Positions 1 to 8,539 of a stretch of DNA of 64,000 nucleotides are shown piece after piece. The DNA is taken from contig JBBCIG010000012.1 of NCBI GenBank assembly GCA_037200685.1, positions 1 to 64,000 on the forward strand, written 5' to 3'. The notes beneath the pieces are model-generated. The model was given only the letters and a program-made list of their open reading frames with translations, did not search any database and had not been told where the DNA came from. The DNA comes from JAJKIP01 sp037200685 (GTDB lineage Bacteria > Bacteroidota > Bacteroidia > Chitinophagales > Chitinophagaceae). The position numbers and the translations under genes were made by a program. Each line of letters opens with the position of its first letter. Within the stretch, counting starts at the first letter, position 1.

Positions 1-417
1 ATGACGAAAGAAGAATTGTGGAATGACCTTGGTAACGAGACCTGGATAGCGTTGAGGCCTTCTCCCCTGCACGGCATTGGCGTATTCGCATTGCGGGATA
101 TACCGAAAGGATGTCGTTCTATGTTTTCTAAAAACTCAGATAAATGGATAAAACTTCCTATTAAGGAAGTTGAAACCCTGCCCGATCACTCGAGGTCATT
201 GATAGAAACTTATTGCTTATATGATGAAGAAGATTATTACGTGCCGGAGCATGGTTTTAAAGTGATGGACCTGGTGAATTACCTGAACCACTCCTCAACG
301 CCAAATGTTATTTCCGTAGATGATGGCGAATATTTTGAAACAATACGGGATATAAAAGAAGGAGAAGAATTATTAGTTAACTATAGCGAAATCGTGAAGG
401 TGGAAGGATACGAATAA
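1..417 (+). CDS. SET-domain protein (possible lysine methyltransferase)
   Basis: A 138-residue protein that is almost entirely a compact SET domain, the fold that moves a methyl group from S-adenosylmethionine to protein lysines. Visible SET signatures are GIGVFA near residues 25-30, the NHSSTPN motif at 96-102 (cofactor binding) and the ELLVNYSE segment at 123-130, which holds the usual catalytic-site tyrosine. There is no signal peptide, so it should be cytosolic. The substrate is unknown. The ATG lies on the first base of the window, so an upstream extension cannot be excluded, although the SET core looks complete. The converging LytTR gene ends 3 bp after its stop. Confidence 0.8.
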   Translation: MTKEELWNDLGNETWIALRPSPLHGIGVFALRDIPKGCRSMFSKNSDKWIKLPIKEVETLPDHSRSLIETYCLYDEEDYYVPEHGFKVMDLVNYLNHSSTPNVISVDDGEYFETIRDIKEGEELLVNYSEIVKVEGYE

Positions 418-420
418 TTA

Positions 421-1143
421 TTACCGTTTTAAAAATTTTCCTTTTAGTAATTTTTCCATGACCTCGTCTTTCAGCGTTCTGCTGATGGGCAATTGATGCG
501 AACCGATGTAAATTATATTTCCTTCGATACTGTCAATCTTTGAAGCCGCGGCGATATAGGATTTGTGAATTTTAAGAAACCGGTCGGCAGGCAGGTAATC
601 TTCGACAGCTTTAAAAGTGAGATACGTGATGTACTTTTTATCTTTTGTATGTATCACCACATAGTTCTGCAACGCCTCGACAAATAATACTTCATCAAAA
701 AGAAGTTTAATTAATTTATTATCGGCTTTAATAAAAAAATGATCGGCCGAAGGATTTGTTGCTTCTTTCGCATTTTGCTCCCTCACTTCATTGTATTCTT
801 TTGCTTTCATTACCGCTTTGAGAAAGCGATCAAAAGAAATGGGTTTCACCAGATAATCCAGCGCATTTACCTCAAAGCCTTCTAATGCAAATTGCGGGTA
901 GGCTGTTGTAAAAATTACAGGTGGCGGGTGCTGCAATGTTTTAAAAAAATCAAGGCCAGTAATCTTTGGCATTTGAATGTCGAGAAAAAGTAATTGCACG
1001 TCGCCTTTGTTTAATGCATCAGTTGCTTTGAGTGCATTTTCAAATTCACCGGTTAAATTTAAAAAATCTATATCGGCGATGTATTCTTTTAGACCTTTTC
1101 TTGCAAGAGGCTCATCGTCTATTATGATACAATTGATCTTCAT
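421..1143 (-). CDS. LytTR-family response regulator
   Basis: A two-component response regulator: an N-terminal receiver domain and a C-terminal LytTR DNA-binding domain (about residues 140-240). In the receiver I see the acidic pair IIIDDE, the phospho-acceptor Asp55 in FLDIQMP, the switch threonine in FTTAYP and the conserved lysine in LVKP. The chosen start gives MKINCIIIDDE; an ATG 12 bp upstream would only add MSHF. It is the last gene of an operon with a LytS-type kinase (2024-3049) and an isomerase-like gene. The kinase is the obvious phosphodonor partner; target promoters are unknown. Confidence 0.92.
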   Translation of the reverse strand: MKINCIIIDDEPLARKGLKEYIADIDFLNLTGEFENALKATDALNKGDVQLLFLDIQMPKITGLDFFKTLQHPPPVIFTTAYPQFALEGFEVNALDYLVKPISFDRFLKAVMKAKEYNEVREQNAKEATNPSADHFFIKADNKLIKLLFDEVLFVEALQNYVVIHTKDKKYITYLTFKAVEDYLPADRFLKIHKSYIAAASKIDSIEGNIIYIGSHQLPISRTLKDEVMEKLLKGKFLKR

Positions 1144-1193
1144 AAAATGGCTCATGGTTCATAGTTAATAGTTCATGGTAGCAGCCTTATATG

Positions 1194-2024
1194 TCAGGCC
1201 ATTACAGATACCATGTCTAATATTTTTTCTCCGAGTTGTTTATTATCTTTTATTTCAAAGCTTCCTTTTATATCGTCTTTTCTTACACTTTTTGAAAATA
1301 TTTTCCAGGCGGCGTTGCCATCAATAATTGTTTCAGTGACTGATTTTGTATTCTTAATATTATCGATTTCCCATTTGCCGTTCTGCATTTTCAAAAACCA
1401 TTCTCCCCCGCCCTCGCCTGTAATTTCAGTTTTTAATACTGTTCCTTCTTCTGCATTTACATCTTTACAGATAAATGGCCACGCCTGCATGAGAATATCG
1501 AGAAATGGATAATATAATTCTTTTGTCATGATCTCCTTATTTCCCAATGCATCTCTTATTTGCTGCTGGTGCAACCAGCGTTCGGTATACTCCCTGGCAA
1601 TATCAAACCAATTTTTAGATTCAGTTTCCCCTGCCCAGCTTACAGCATATACTGCGTTTTCAAAAGGATCAAGTTCTTTAAAAAGCTGGTAGACTTCTTC
1701 ATTTGTCTTTTCTAATAATTCAATGATAATTGCAGGACTTAACCGTTTTGTCGCTTTTACCCAATCTGCATTCAATGTATTAAGATAGTTCACCAGCTGC
1801 TTATTAGAAAAAATCGGGGAACCAACTGCTTCAGTCCATCCATCCCTATATAATGCAATTCTGCGAAAATTTCCATCCAGCAGATGAGCCGCTACATCTT
1901 TCACTACCCATTTTTTTGCAACAGTCTGTTTTTGCCAATCATCTGTTGATAATTTTTTCAAAAACGAAATCAATTGGTTATTCAATTTAGGGAACAGGTC
2001 AATAATATCTATCGGCGGCTTCAT
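1194..2024 (-). CDS. Maleylpyruvate isomerase / DinB-like thiol-dependent family protein
   Basis: A 276-residue protein of the mycothiol-dependent maleylpyruvate isomerase N-terminal / DinB-like four-helix superfamily, judged from its N-terminal helical pattern and the spaced histidines in VAAHLLDGN and ERWLHQQQ that would bind a divalent metal. A C-terminal region (about 190-276) resembles the SCP2-like lipid-binding part found in some members. The family includes metal-dependent thiol-transfer enzymes, but the substrate here cannot be told. Its start codon overlaps the upstream kinase stop by one base (TAATG), so the two are translationally coupled. Sitting between a sensor kinase and its regulator is unusual and suggests a linked function. 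Confidence 0.75.
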   Translation of the reverse strand: MKPPIDIIDLFPKLNNQLISFLKKLSTDDWQKQTVAKKWVVKDVAAHLLDGNFRRIALYRDGWTEAVGSPIFSNKQLVNYLNTLNADWVKATKRLSPAIIIELLEKTNEEVYQLFKELDPFENAVYAVSWAGETESKNWFDIAREYTERWLHQQQIRDALGNKEIMTKELYYPFLDILMQAWPFICKDVNAEEGTVLKTEITGEGGGEWFLKMQNGKWEIDNIKNTKSVTETIIDGNAAWKIFSKSVRKDDIKGSFEIKDNKQLGEKILDMVSVMA

Positions 2025-3049
2025 TATTCGTCTACTTTTAAACTTAATTTCACTTTATATTTATCTTCTTCTTCTTTTATATCTAAAGAATATTTGCCGG
2101 GATACAGCAGCTCCAGTCGCCGTTTTACATTTACAAGTCCGATGCCACCATGCTGCTCTGTTGACTTTCCGGCTTCCCTGGAATTTTCCACGACAAAATT
2201 GAAATGACCATTCTCCCTATCCAGTGAAAGCTTTACAAAGTTATTTTTATTCGAAAAATGAGAAATATGTTTGAATGCATTTTCTACAAAAGGAACCAAT
2301 AGTAAAGGCCCGATCGAAAAGCCTTTTACTGATGTGGCGCTGTCAAACTCAACAGTATAGTTTTCATCCTTTCGCAATTTTTGCAGGTCAACATAATCCT
2401 TTAAGTAAGCTACTTCCCGCTCTATTGAAATTTTGTCGCCATTTAATTCGTACAACTGGTAACGCAGCATATCGGAAAATTTATGCAATGACTGCCTTGC
2501 TTCTATATTGTTCTTATCAATTAAAAAATAAACAGAGTTGAGTGAGTTAAATAAAAAATGAGGGTTGATCTGCGATTTTAAAAAATTCAATTCGGCCTCG
2601 GCTTTTTCTTTGGCTGTTTCCGCCATCCGCTGTTGTAATTTGGTATAATCAAACATCAGTTTGAAAGCCGACCCGGCGGTCACCAGGAAAAAATCGGAAA
2701 TCACATTTTCATAAATTCTTATTTTCAGGTCACCGGATAAACTGAAAAGTTCAGGATGCCCGAGTATCCTGTCCATAATATATACCTTTATAAAGCCACT
2801 GGCGAGTATCATTAGCAAAAAAATAGCACCAAAAGCCACATATCTTTTTTTATATAACAATTGTGGTATTAATACGCCATTGGTGAGGTAGATCATCAAA
2901 GCGAGGTCAGTAACTTTCAATAAAGTAACCTGGAACGCTATTTCACCAGAGCTATAATCCTGGTAACGCAGAAAATACCAGGTACCGAATACCAGCATCC
3001 AGAAAAGAACATGATGAACTTTATATTTTAATAACCCGTGGTTTTGCAT
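2024..3049 (-). CDS. LytS/YehU-type sensor histidine kinase
   Basis: A membrane sensor kinase: about four transmembrane helices in residues 1-130, a short coiled linker, the His_kinase motif INPHFLFNSL (His164) and a C-terminal HATPase domain with GPLLLVPFVENAFKH as N-box and GGIGLVNVKRRL as G-box. This is the usual architecture of kinases paired with LytTR regulators in Bacteroidota, and such a regulator is encoded two genes downstream. A TTG codon 27 bp upstream could extend the frame; I prefer the ATG giving MQNHGLLKYK. No sensory domain beyond the membrane helices is visible, so the ligand is unknown. Confidence 0.92.
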   Translation of the reverse strand: MQNHGLLKYKVHHVLFWMLVFGTWYFLRYQDYSSGEIAFQVTLLKVTDLALMIYLTNGVLIPQLLYKKRYVAFGAIFLLMILASGFIKVYIMDRILGHPELFSLSGDLKIRIYENVISDFFLVTAGSAFKLMFDYTKLQQRMAETAKEKAEAELNFLKSQINPHFLFNSLNSVYFLIDKNNIEARQSLHKFSDMLRYQLYELNGDKISIEREVAYLKDYVDLQKLRKDENYTVEFDSATSVKGFSIGPLLLVPFVENAFKHISHFSNKNNFVKLSLDRENGHFNFVVENSREAGKSTEQHGGIGLVNVKRRLELLYPGKYSLDIKEEEDKYKVKLSLKVDE

Positions 3050-3214
3050 TTGTAAAATAAAATTACATTTTCCCAACGGTAAATAGGGTTACACCAAGTG
3101 ATTGTTTTGCTTGACAAAGCGCCGGTTTCCTTTCGTCAGGTATTTATTGCTTTTGATGTAAAGAAATACCTTTAACAAATTAAACCCGGCAATTTTGTTT
3201 TCAAATGTCCCGTC

Positions 3215-4375
3215 ATGAAAAAAATATTGATTTTCGCCCTTGTAACTACTATTGCTTTACAAAGTTGCTCCCAACCAAATTCAACAAAGCAAAGCAATGT
3301 TTCTGCGACAAAAGTGGGCGGCCCTTGCGAAGGTTGTGAAGCTATTTACGAAAGCACTGTACCTTTTGAACAAATGAATAGCATCGATACGCTTCCAGAT
3401 TTTAATGATAAAGGCCCGAAGATCGAGATCAGCGGTATCGTTTATCAACGGGATGGAAAGACCCCGGCAAAAGATGTTGTTCTCTATGTTTATCATACCG
3501 GCCAAACAGGGATTTATCCTAAAAAAGGAAATGAAACAGGATGGGCGAAACGTCATGGCTTTATCCGTGGATGGGTAAAAACGGATCAAAATGGCTTTTA
3601 CCAATTTTATACGCTTCGTCCTGCCGCCTACCCGGATGGCAATAACCCGCAGCATATACATATTACCGTTAAAGAACCTGGTAAAAATGAATACTGGATT
3701 GATGAATACCTTTTTGCAGACGATCCTATTTTTCAAAAAGATAAATCAAAACAAGAACAACGGGGCGGTAATGGTGTCATTGAACTCGTTGCACAAAAAA
3801 ACGGCATCGCTCATGGCACGAGGCATATTATACTTGGCGTAAATGTACCTGGCTACCCTTATGCCGGTCTTCCGAAATTAGCCTCAGGATTAACAGTGGG
3901 CTCCAATTCTCCTGCTTTTGTTGCGCTAAATCTTTCCGGTATTGACAGCAGTAAAAGAACCTGCCCTATATGCATGCATGGCGATGGACAGGGAATAATG
4001 ATTTGGTTCAATCACCCCAACCTCGATCATATGAGCAACTTTTTAAAAGCTCTTGAAAAAGAGATGACCCAGCGTGATGAAAAAAAATTGCGTGTTTTCG
4101 CCGTATATATGAACCCATTTTACAAACAAAATAACCCGGAAGGAAATGATATAACAGGAAGAAAACTCAGGGAATGGTGTGCAAAACAAAATCTAAAAAA
4201 GCTGGTGATGCTGTGGATACCTTCTCCTTTTGATAAAGAAACAGCGGGCACGTACGATATCAACCCGGAAGCCAAGAACACGATTTTTATATATAAAGAC
4301 AAAAAAATTACAAATAAGTGGGTGAATATTGAATATGACGACACATCACTACAGTCAATTCTTAAAGCATTATAA
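3215..4375 (+). CDS. Lipoprotein with intradiol dioxygenase-like domain fused to a thioredoxin-like domain
   Basis: 386 residues. The N-terminus is a lipoprotein signal (Cys18 in ALQSCSQ). Residues about 65-215 match the intradiol ring-cleavage dioxygenase fold, with candidates for all four ferric ligands of the protocatechuate/catechol dioxygenase family: Tyr101 (TGIYPKK), Tyr139 (PAAYPD), His147 and His149 (HIHI). Residues about 220-386 look like a thioredoxin/redoxin-type domain, with a TCPIC pair at Cys250/Cys253. A further CEGC pair (38-41) precedes the dioxygenase part. The protein should face the periplasm or cell surface. Secreted dioxygenase-like proteins are known, but the substrate is not evident and the redox fusion is unusual. 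It appears monocistronic. Confidence 0.8.
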   Translation: MKKILIFALVTTIALQSCSQPNSTKQSNVSATKVGGPCEGCEAIYESTVPFEQMNSIDTLPDFNDKGPKIEISGIVYQRDGKTPAKDVVLYVYHTGQTGIYPKKGNETGWAKRHGFIRGWVKTDQNGFYQFYTLRPAAYPDGNNPQHIHITVKEPGKNEYWIDEYLFADDPIFQKDKSKQEQRGGNGVIELVAQKNGIAHGTRHIILGVNVPGYPYAGLPKLASGLTVGSNSPAFVALNLSGIDSSKRTCPICMHGDGQGIMIWFNHPNLDHMSNFLKALEKEMTQRDEKKLRVFAVYMNPFYKQNNPEGNDITGRKLREWCAKQNLKKLVMLWIPSPFDKETAGTYDINPEAKNTIFIYKDKKITNKWVNIEYDDTSLQSILKAL

Positions 4376-4448
4376 AGTATAGCCATGTTTTCTTACTAAA
4401 TGTATTAACCTGAGTTTTCGTAAATTGCCGGTCACAAAAACACTCATC

Positions 4449-6401
4449 ATGTACAAAAAAATTGTACCGGCTTTATTATTATTCGCTCCATTATTTCTTT
4501 TCTCACAGGATAAAATGACACCTGAATTACTCTGGAAACTCGGACGTGTTTCAGGATCGGGCATTTCAAAAGATGGAAAGTATGTTTTGTATTCCGTCTC
4601 TACACCAAATGCGGAAGAAAATAAAAGCACAAAGAAAACATACATGATCCCGGTTGCGGGTGGCGAACCTATAGAAACGACTAAATCAGACAGTCTTTTA
4701 AACAATAAAAATATTTCCCCCGATGGAAAATATTTGCTGAGCAATGAAGAAGTGAAAATTAAAAATATAAGTGGCTCGGATTATTATCCTGAACTAAACA
4801 AATCGAATGCTTATATTTTTGACAACCTCAATAACCGTCACTGGGATACCTGGGAAGATGGAAAATACAGTCATGTATTTGTAGCGCCGGTTAACAATCC
4901 TGCGGGCAAAAAAGATATTATGGGCAATGTGCCTTATGATTCTCCGCAAAAACCATTCGGCGGTGATGAAGATTATACCTGGAACCCTGATGGCAAACAT
5001 ATCGTTTACGTTACCAAACCAAAATATGGCAAAGACTATGCTGTGAGTACCAATACTGACCTATTTTCTTACAATATTGAAACCGGACAAACAACCAATA
5101 TTACGAATGGTATGATGGGCTATGACATTAGCCCTTTGTATAATAAAAAAGGAGAGTTGGCATGGTTGAGTATGAAGCGGGATGGTTATGAAGCGGACAA
5201 ACAAGATATCGTCGTATCAAATGGTGTCACCAAATTAAACCTGACAGCGCAAAGAGATGATATCCATGTAGAAGGTTTTAAATGGAGCGATGATGACCGC
5301 AAGTTATTCTTTTGGGCCCCGATTAATGGAACGCTGCAATTATTTGAAGTGAATTACCCTGGTGTATCAAAAATTGCTGTCACTATCCGTCAGGTTACAA
5401 AAGGAGATTTTGATATAACAGGCATAGTAAGTCAATCGGGCAATACATTAATTGTATCAAGAACAGACATGAACCATGCGGCCGAATTATATTCAGTTGA
5501 TATCAGCAGCGGTGATATGAAACAACTGACACATGTGAATGATGCTGTGTACAGTTCTATTGGCATGAGTAAGACCGAAAGAAAATGGGTGACTACTACC
5601 GATGGCAAGAAAATGCTGGTATGGGTTATTTATCCGCCCGATTTTGATGCTACAAAAAAATACCCGACACTTCTTTATTGCCAGGGCGGACCGCAATCAC
5701 CATTGACACAATTTTATTCATTTCGCTGGAATTTTCAGTTGATGGCTTCGCAGGGATATATCGTTGTGGCGCCATGCCGCAGGGGTATGCCCGGTTTTGG
5801 CACCAAGTGGAATGAAGAGATCAGCAAAGACCATGGCGGGCAGGCCATGAAAGATTATTTATCAGCCATTGACGCGGTGAGCAAAGAAAAATATGTTGAC
5901 AAAAACCGTTTGGGTTGCGTAGGCGCCAGCTATGGCGGTTATTCAGCGTATATGCTGGCGGGAATTCATAATAATCGTTTCAAAACTTTTATTGCACATG
6001 ATGGCATTTTTGATATGCGCAGTATGTATGGTACCACGGAAGAAATGTGGTTTGTCAATTGGGATTGGGGTGGAAATTATTGGGATAAAAAAAATGTAAC
6101 CGTACAAAAAAATTATAACCAATTTAACCCGATCAATTTAGTTGATAAATGGAACACCCCCATCATGATCATCCAGGGTGGTAAAGATTATCGTGTCCCT
6201 ATTGAACAGGGATTGCAGGCCTTCCAGGCGGCACAATTAAGAGGAATAAAAAGTAAACTATTATATCTGCCGGATGAAAACCATTGGGTGTTGAGTGCGC
6301 AAAATGCACTGGTATGGCAAAAGGAATTTTATAAATGGCTGGGAGAAACATTACCACTGTCGCCACTGGCAGAGAAGAGTAATGAAAAGAAAGGATTTTG
6401 A
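4449..6401 (+). CDS. Secreted S9-family prolyl oligopeptidase-like serine peptidase
   Basis: About 650 residues with a signal peptide (MYKKIVPALLLFAPLFLFSQ), an N-terminal beta-propeller with WD40-like PD40 segments (for example WNPDGKHIVYV) and a C-terminal alpha/beta-hydrolase domain. The catalytic triad is visible: Ser494 in GASYGGYS, Asp580 in GGKDYRVP and His612 in DENHW. The family (dipeptidyl peptidase IV / acylaminoacyl peptidase) removes dipeptides or acylated residues from short peptides, here probably in the periplasm. The start is the ATG at 4449 because the 24 bp upstream begins with TTG and would spoil the signal peptide. It converges with eutC, with one base between the stops. 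Confidence 0.93.
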   Translation: MYKKIVPALLLFAPLFLFSQDKMTPELLWKLGRVSGSGISKDGKYVLYSVSTPNAEENKSTKKTYMIPVAGGEPIETTKSDSLLNNKNISPDGKYLLSNEEVKIKNISGSDYYPELNKSNAYIFDNLNNRHWDTWEDGKYSHVFVAPVNNPAGKKDIMGNVPYDSPQKPFGGDEDYTWNPDGKHIVYVTKPKYGKDYAVSTNTDLFSYNIETGQTTNITNGMMGYDISPLYNKKGELAWLSMKRDGYEADKQDIVVSNGVTKLNLTAQRDDIHVEGFKWSDDDRKLFFWAPINGTLQLFEVNYPGVSKIAVTIRQVTKGDFDITGIVSQSGNTLIVSRTDMNHAAELYSVDISSGDMKQLTHVNDAVYSSIGMSKTERKWVTTTDGKKMLVWVIYPPDFDATKKYPTLLYCQGGPQSPLTQFYSFRWNFQLMASQGYIVVAPCRRGMPGFGTKWNEEISKDHGGQAMKDYLSAIDAVSKEKYVDKNRLGCVGASYGGYSAYMLAGIHNNRFKTFIAHDGIFDMRSMYGTTEEMWFVNWDWGGNYWDKKNVTVQKNYNQFNPINLVDKWNTPIMIIQGGKDYRVPIEQGLQAFQAAQLRGIKSKLLYLPDENHWVLSAQNALVWQKEFYKWLGETLPLSPLAEKSNEKKGF

Positions 6402-6402
6402 T

Positions 6403-7164
6403 TTATTTATCAATGGTCCTTTTTTCTTCTTTTAAATGAATTCCTGACATTTTCAATTGCAAAGCGGCTTGAATCAATTCAACTATTTTTTCAGCGGCTT
6501 CATGATAACCTAAACCTTCCGGCTGAATATTTGAAATACAATTTCTAGATTCATCTGTTAGGCCCGGAAAAGGCTGGTAAGTAATATAAGCGCCCATGCT
6601 ATGGGGTGAAGATAATCCCGGCCGTTCACCAATAAGTATCAAAGAAAGCCTGGCTTTTAATAATGATCCGATGGAATCAGCCAGGGCAACCCTCGCCTGT
6701 TCGGCAAGTATAACCGGTGCGATAGACAAATTTAATTTTTTTAATAGGGGGATAAGTTTTTCAAGCAATGGAACTGCTTGCTCATTTACCGCGGTAGCTG
6801 AAAGGCCATCCGCCAAAATAATCACGACATCAACAACGGTGACACCTTTTTCTTTTAATTTTTTATGAGAAAAAATATCGAGATGTCTGCCGTAATCTGG
6901 TCTTTGCAAATAAATGCTCCTGTCTGTTGCACTTGATTTTACAACTACAGCCGGTAACTGGAATTGGTTTAAAGAAATAATAAGCGTATCGATGTCCAAC
7001 AAAGAATACACGGCATCCCTTGCAAGTGTATGTGATAATTTCAAAGCCAATACTTCTTTCAAAGGCATCGCAACACCCGTTCTTCCTAATGCAATGCGGG
7101 CATTCGTAAATGTTTTTAACGACTGCCATGTGTCCGGAACAACATTTTGCTTTTTTATTTCCAT
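6403..7164 (-). CDS. eutC: Ethanolamine ammonia-lyase small subunit
   Basis: The beta subunit of adenosylcobalamin-dependent ethanolamine ammonia-lyase, which converts ethanolamine to acetaldehyde and ammonia. The EutC signature TNARIALGRTG is near the N-terminus, followed by the long Rossmann-like core with ILADGLSA and LIGERPGL. The family's usual length (about 250-295 residues) fits the 253 residues from the ATG at 7164. An upstream in-frame ATG at 7221 lies inside eutB and is less likely. It starts 2 bp after the eutB stop codon, so it is translationally coupled. Acetaldehyde-processing eut genes are not in the window. Confidence 0.93.
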   Translation of the reverse strand: MEIKKQNVVPDTWQSLKTFTNARIALGRTGVAMPLKEVLALKLSHTLARDAVYSLLDIDTLIISLNQFQLPAVVVKSSATDRSIYLQRPDYGRHLDIFSHKKLKEKGVTVVDVVIILADGLSATAVNEQAVPLLEKLIPLLKKLNLSIAPVILAEQARVALADSIGSLLKARLSLILIGERPGLSSPHSMGAYITYQPFPGLTDESRNCISNIQPEGLGYHEAAEKIVELIQAALQLKMSGIHLKEEKRTIDK

Positions 7165-7165
7165 A

Positions 7166-8536
7166 TTATAACTGCAATAACAAATGAGAATCTTTGACAG
7201 GCAATTTATTTCCTGCTTCATCCATAATCCCCTGCTTTAATAACCATACTTCAAATTCAGGCGCAGGGCGTTTATTCAAAATTTTTCTTACATATAAAGC
7301 ATCGTGAAAAGAAGTGGATTGGTAATTCAGCATAATATCATCACCGCCCGGTACACCCATGATATAATTACACCCTGCCACTCCCAGTAAGGTTAATAAA
7401 TTATCCATATCATCCTGGTCCGCTTCTGCGTGATTGGTATAACATACGTCCACTCCCATCGGCAACCCTAATAGTTTACCGCAAAAATGATCCTCCAATG
7501 CCGCCCGGATAATTTGTTTTCCATCATACAAATACTCAGGGCCGATAAATCCTACCACTGAATTCACCAAAAGCGGTTTAAAATGCCGTGCAATTGCATA
7601 TGCCCTTACTTCGCAGGTTTGCTGATCGACATCTTCATGTGCATTCGCGGATAACGAACTCCCCTGCCCTGTTTCAAAATACATTACATTATTGCCAATT
7701 GTTCCGCGGTTCAATGACAACGCCGCTTCGTATGCTTCCTTTAATAAAGAAATGCTGATGCCAAAACTTTTATTTGTTTTTTCAGTGCCTCCAATAGATT
7801 GAAACACCAGGTCAACCGGTGCATTCTTATTCATAATTTGTAAAGCAGTCGTAAGATGACTTAACACGCAACTTTGAGCAGGTAGCTGGTATTTTTGAAT
7901 AAACCCGTCCAGCATATTTAATAATGTTGTGGTAATATCCGGGCTATCCGTAGCCGGGTTAATACCAATCACGGCGTCACCGCAACCATACAGCAATCCA
8001 TCCACCATACTGGCAGCAATTCCTTTCGGGTCATCTGTCGGGTGATTGGGTTGCAGCCGCACGGATAGCCTTCCTTTCAATCCAATTGTGTTACGGAATT
8101 TGGTTACTACTTCACAGCGCTGCGCTACATTGATCAGATCCTGGTTACGCATCAGCTTAGAAACCGCCGCTATCATTTCCGGTGTAAAGCCTGTCTCTAA
8201 TTGTTGCAAAATAGTTGTGTCAGCATTATCACTAAGCAACCAGTCTCTCAATTCTCCTACAGTAAAATGAGATATGGAGGCAAAGGCATTTTTGTTATGC
8301 GTATCAATTATTAATCTTGATACTTCATCTGTTTCATAAGGTATAACAAGATCTTCCAAAAATGATTTCAACGGCACATCAGCCAATGCCATTTGCGCAG
8401 CTATTCTTTCTTCATAACTATCCGCGGCTAAACCTGCCAGTATATCACCGGAACGAAGTGGCGATGCTTTCGACAGTAATGTTTTGAGATCATCAAAAAC
8501 ATAACGTGTATTTCGTATGGTGCAATAATAAGCCAT
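7166..8536 (-). CDS. eutB: Ethanolamine ammonia-lyase large subunit
   Basis: The catalytic alpha subunit (456 residues, normal for EutB), a TIM barrel that binds ethanolamine and, with EutC, adenosylcobalamin. Conserved segments include FYFETGQGSSLSANAHEDVD-type active-site sequence (about residues 285-310), VGFIGPEYLYDG and GLPMGVDVCYTNH. It follows the permease gene by only 3 bp and is followed by eutC, so permease-eutB-eutC should be one transcript for taking up and deaminating ethanolamine as a carbon or nitrogen source. No shell-protein genes are present, so a cytosolic rather than microcompartment pathway is inferred. I saw no cobalamin riboswitch upstream. Confidence 0.96.
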   Translation of the reverse strand: MAYYCTIRNTRYVFDDLKTLLSKASPLRSGDILAGLAADSYEERIAAQMALADVPLKSFLEDLVIPYETDEVSRLIIDTHNKNAFASISHFTVGELRDWLLSDNADTTILQQLETGFTPEMIAAVSKLMRNQDLINVAQRCEVVTKFRNTIGLKGRLSVRLQPNHPTDDPKGIAASMVDGLLYGCGDAVIGINPATDSPDITTTLLNMLDGFIQKYQLPAQSCVLSHLTTALQIMNKNAPVDLVFQSIGGTEKTNKSFGISISLLKEAYEAALSLNRGTIGNNVMYFETGQGSSLSANAHEDVDQQTCEVRAYAIARHFKPLLVNSVVGFIGPEYLYDGKQIIRAALEDHFCGKLLGLPMGVDVCYTNHAEADQDDMDNLLTLLGVAGCNYIMGVPGGDDIMLNYQSTSFHDALYVRKILNKRPAPEFEVWLLKQGIMDEAGNKLPVKDSHLLLQL

Positions 8537-8539
8537 GCG

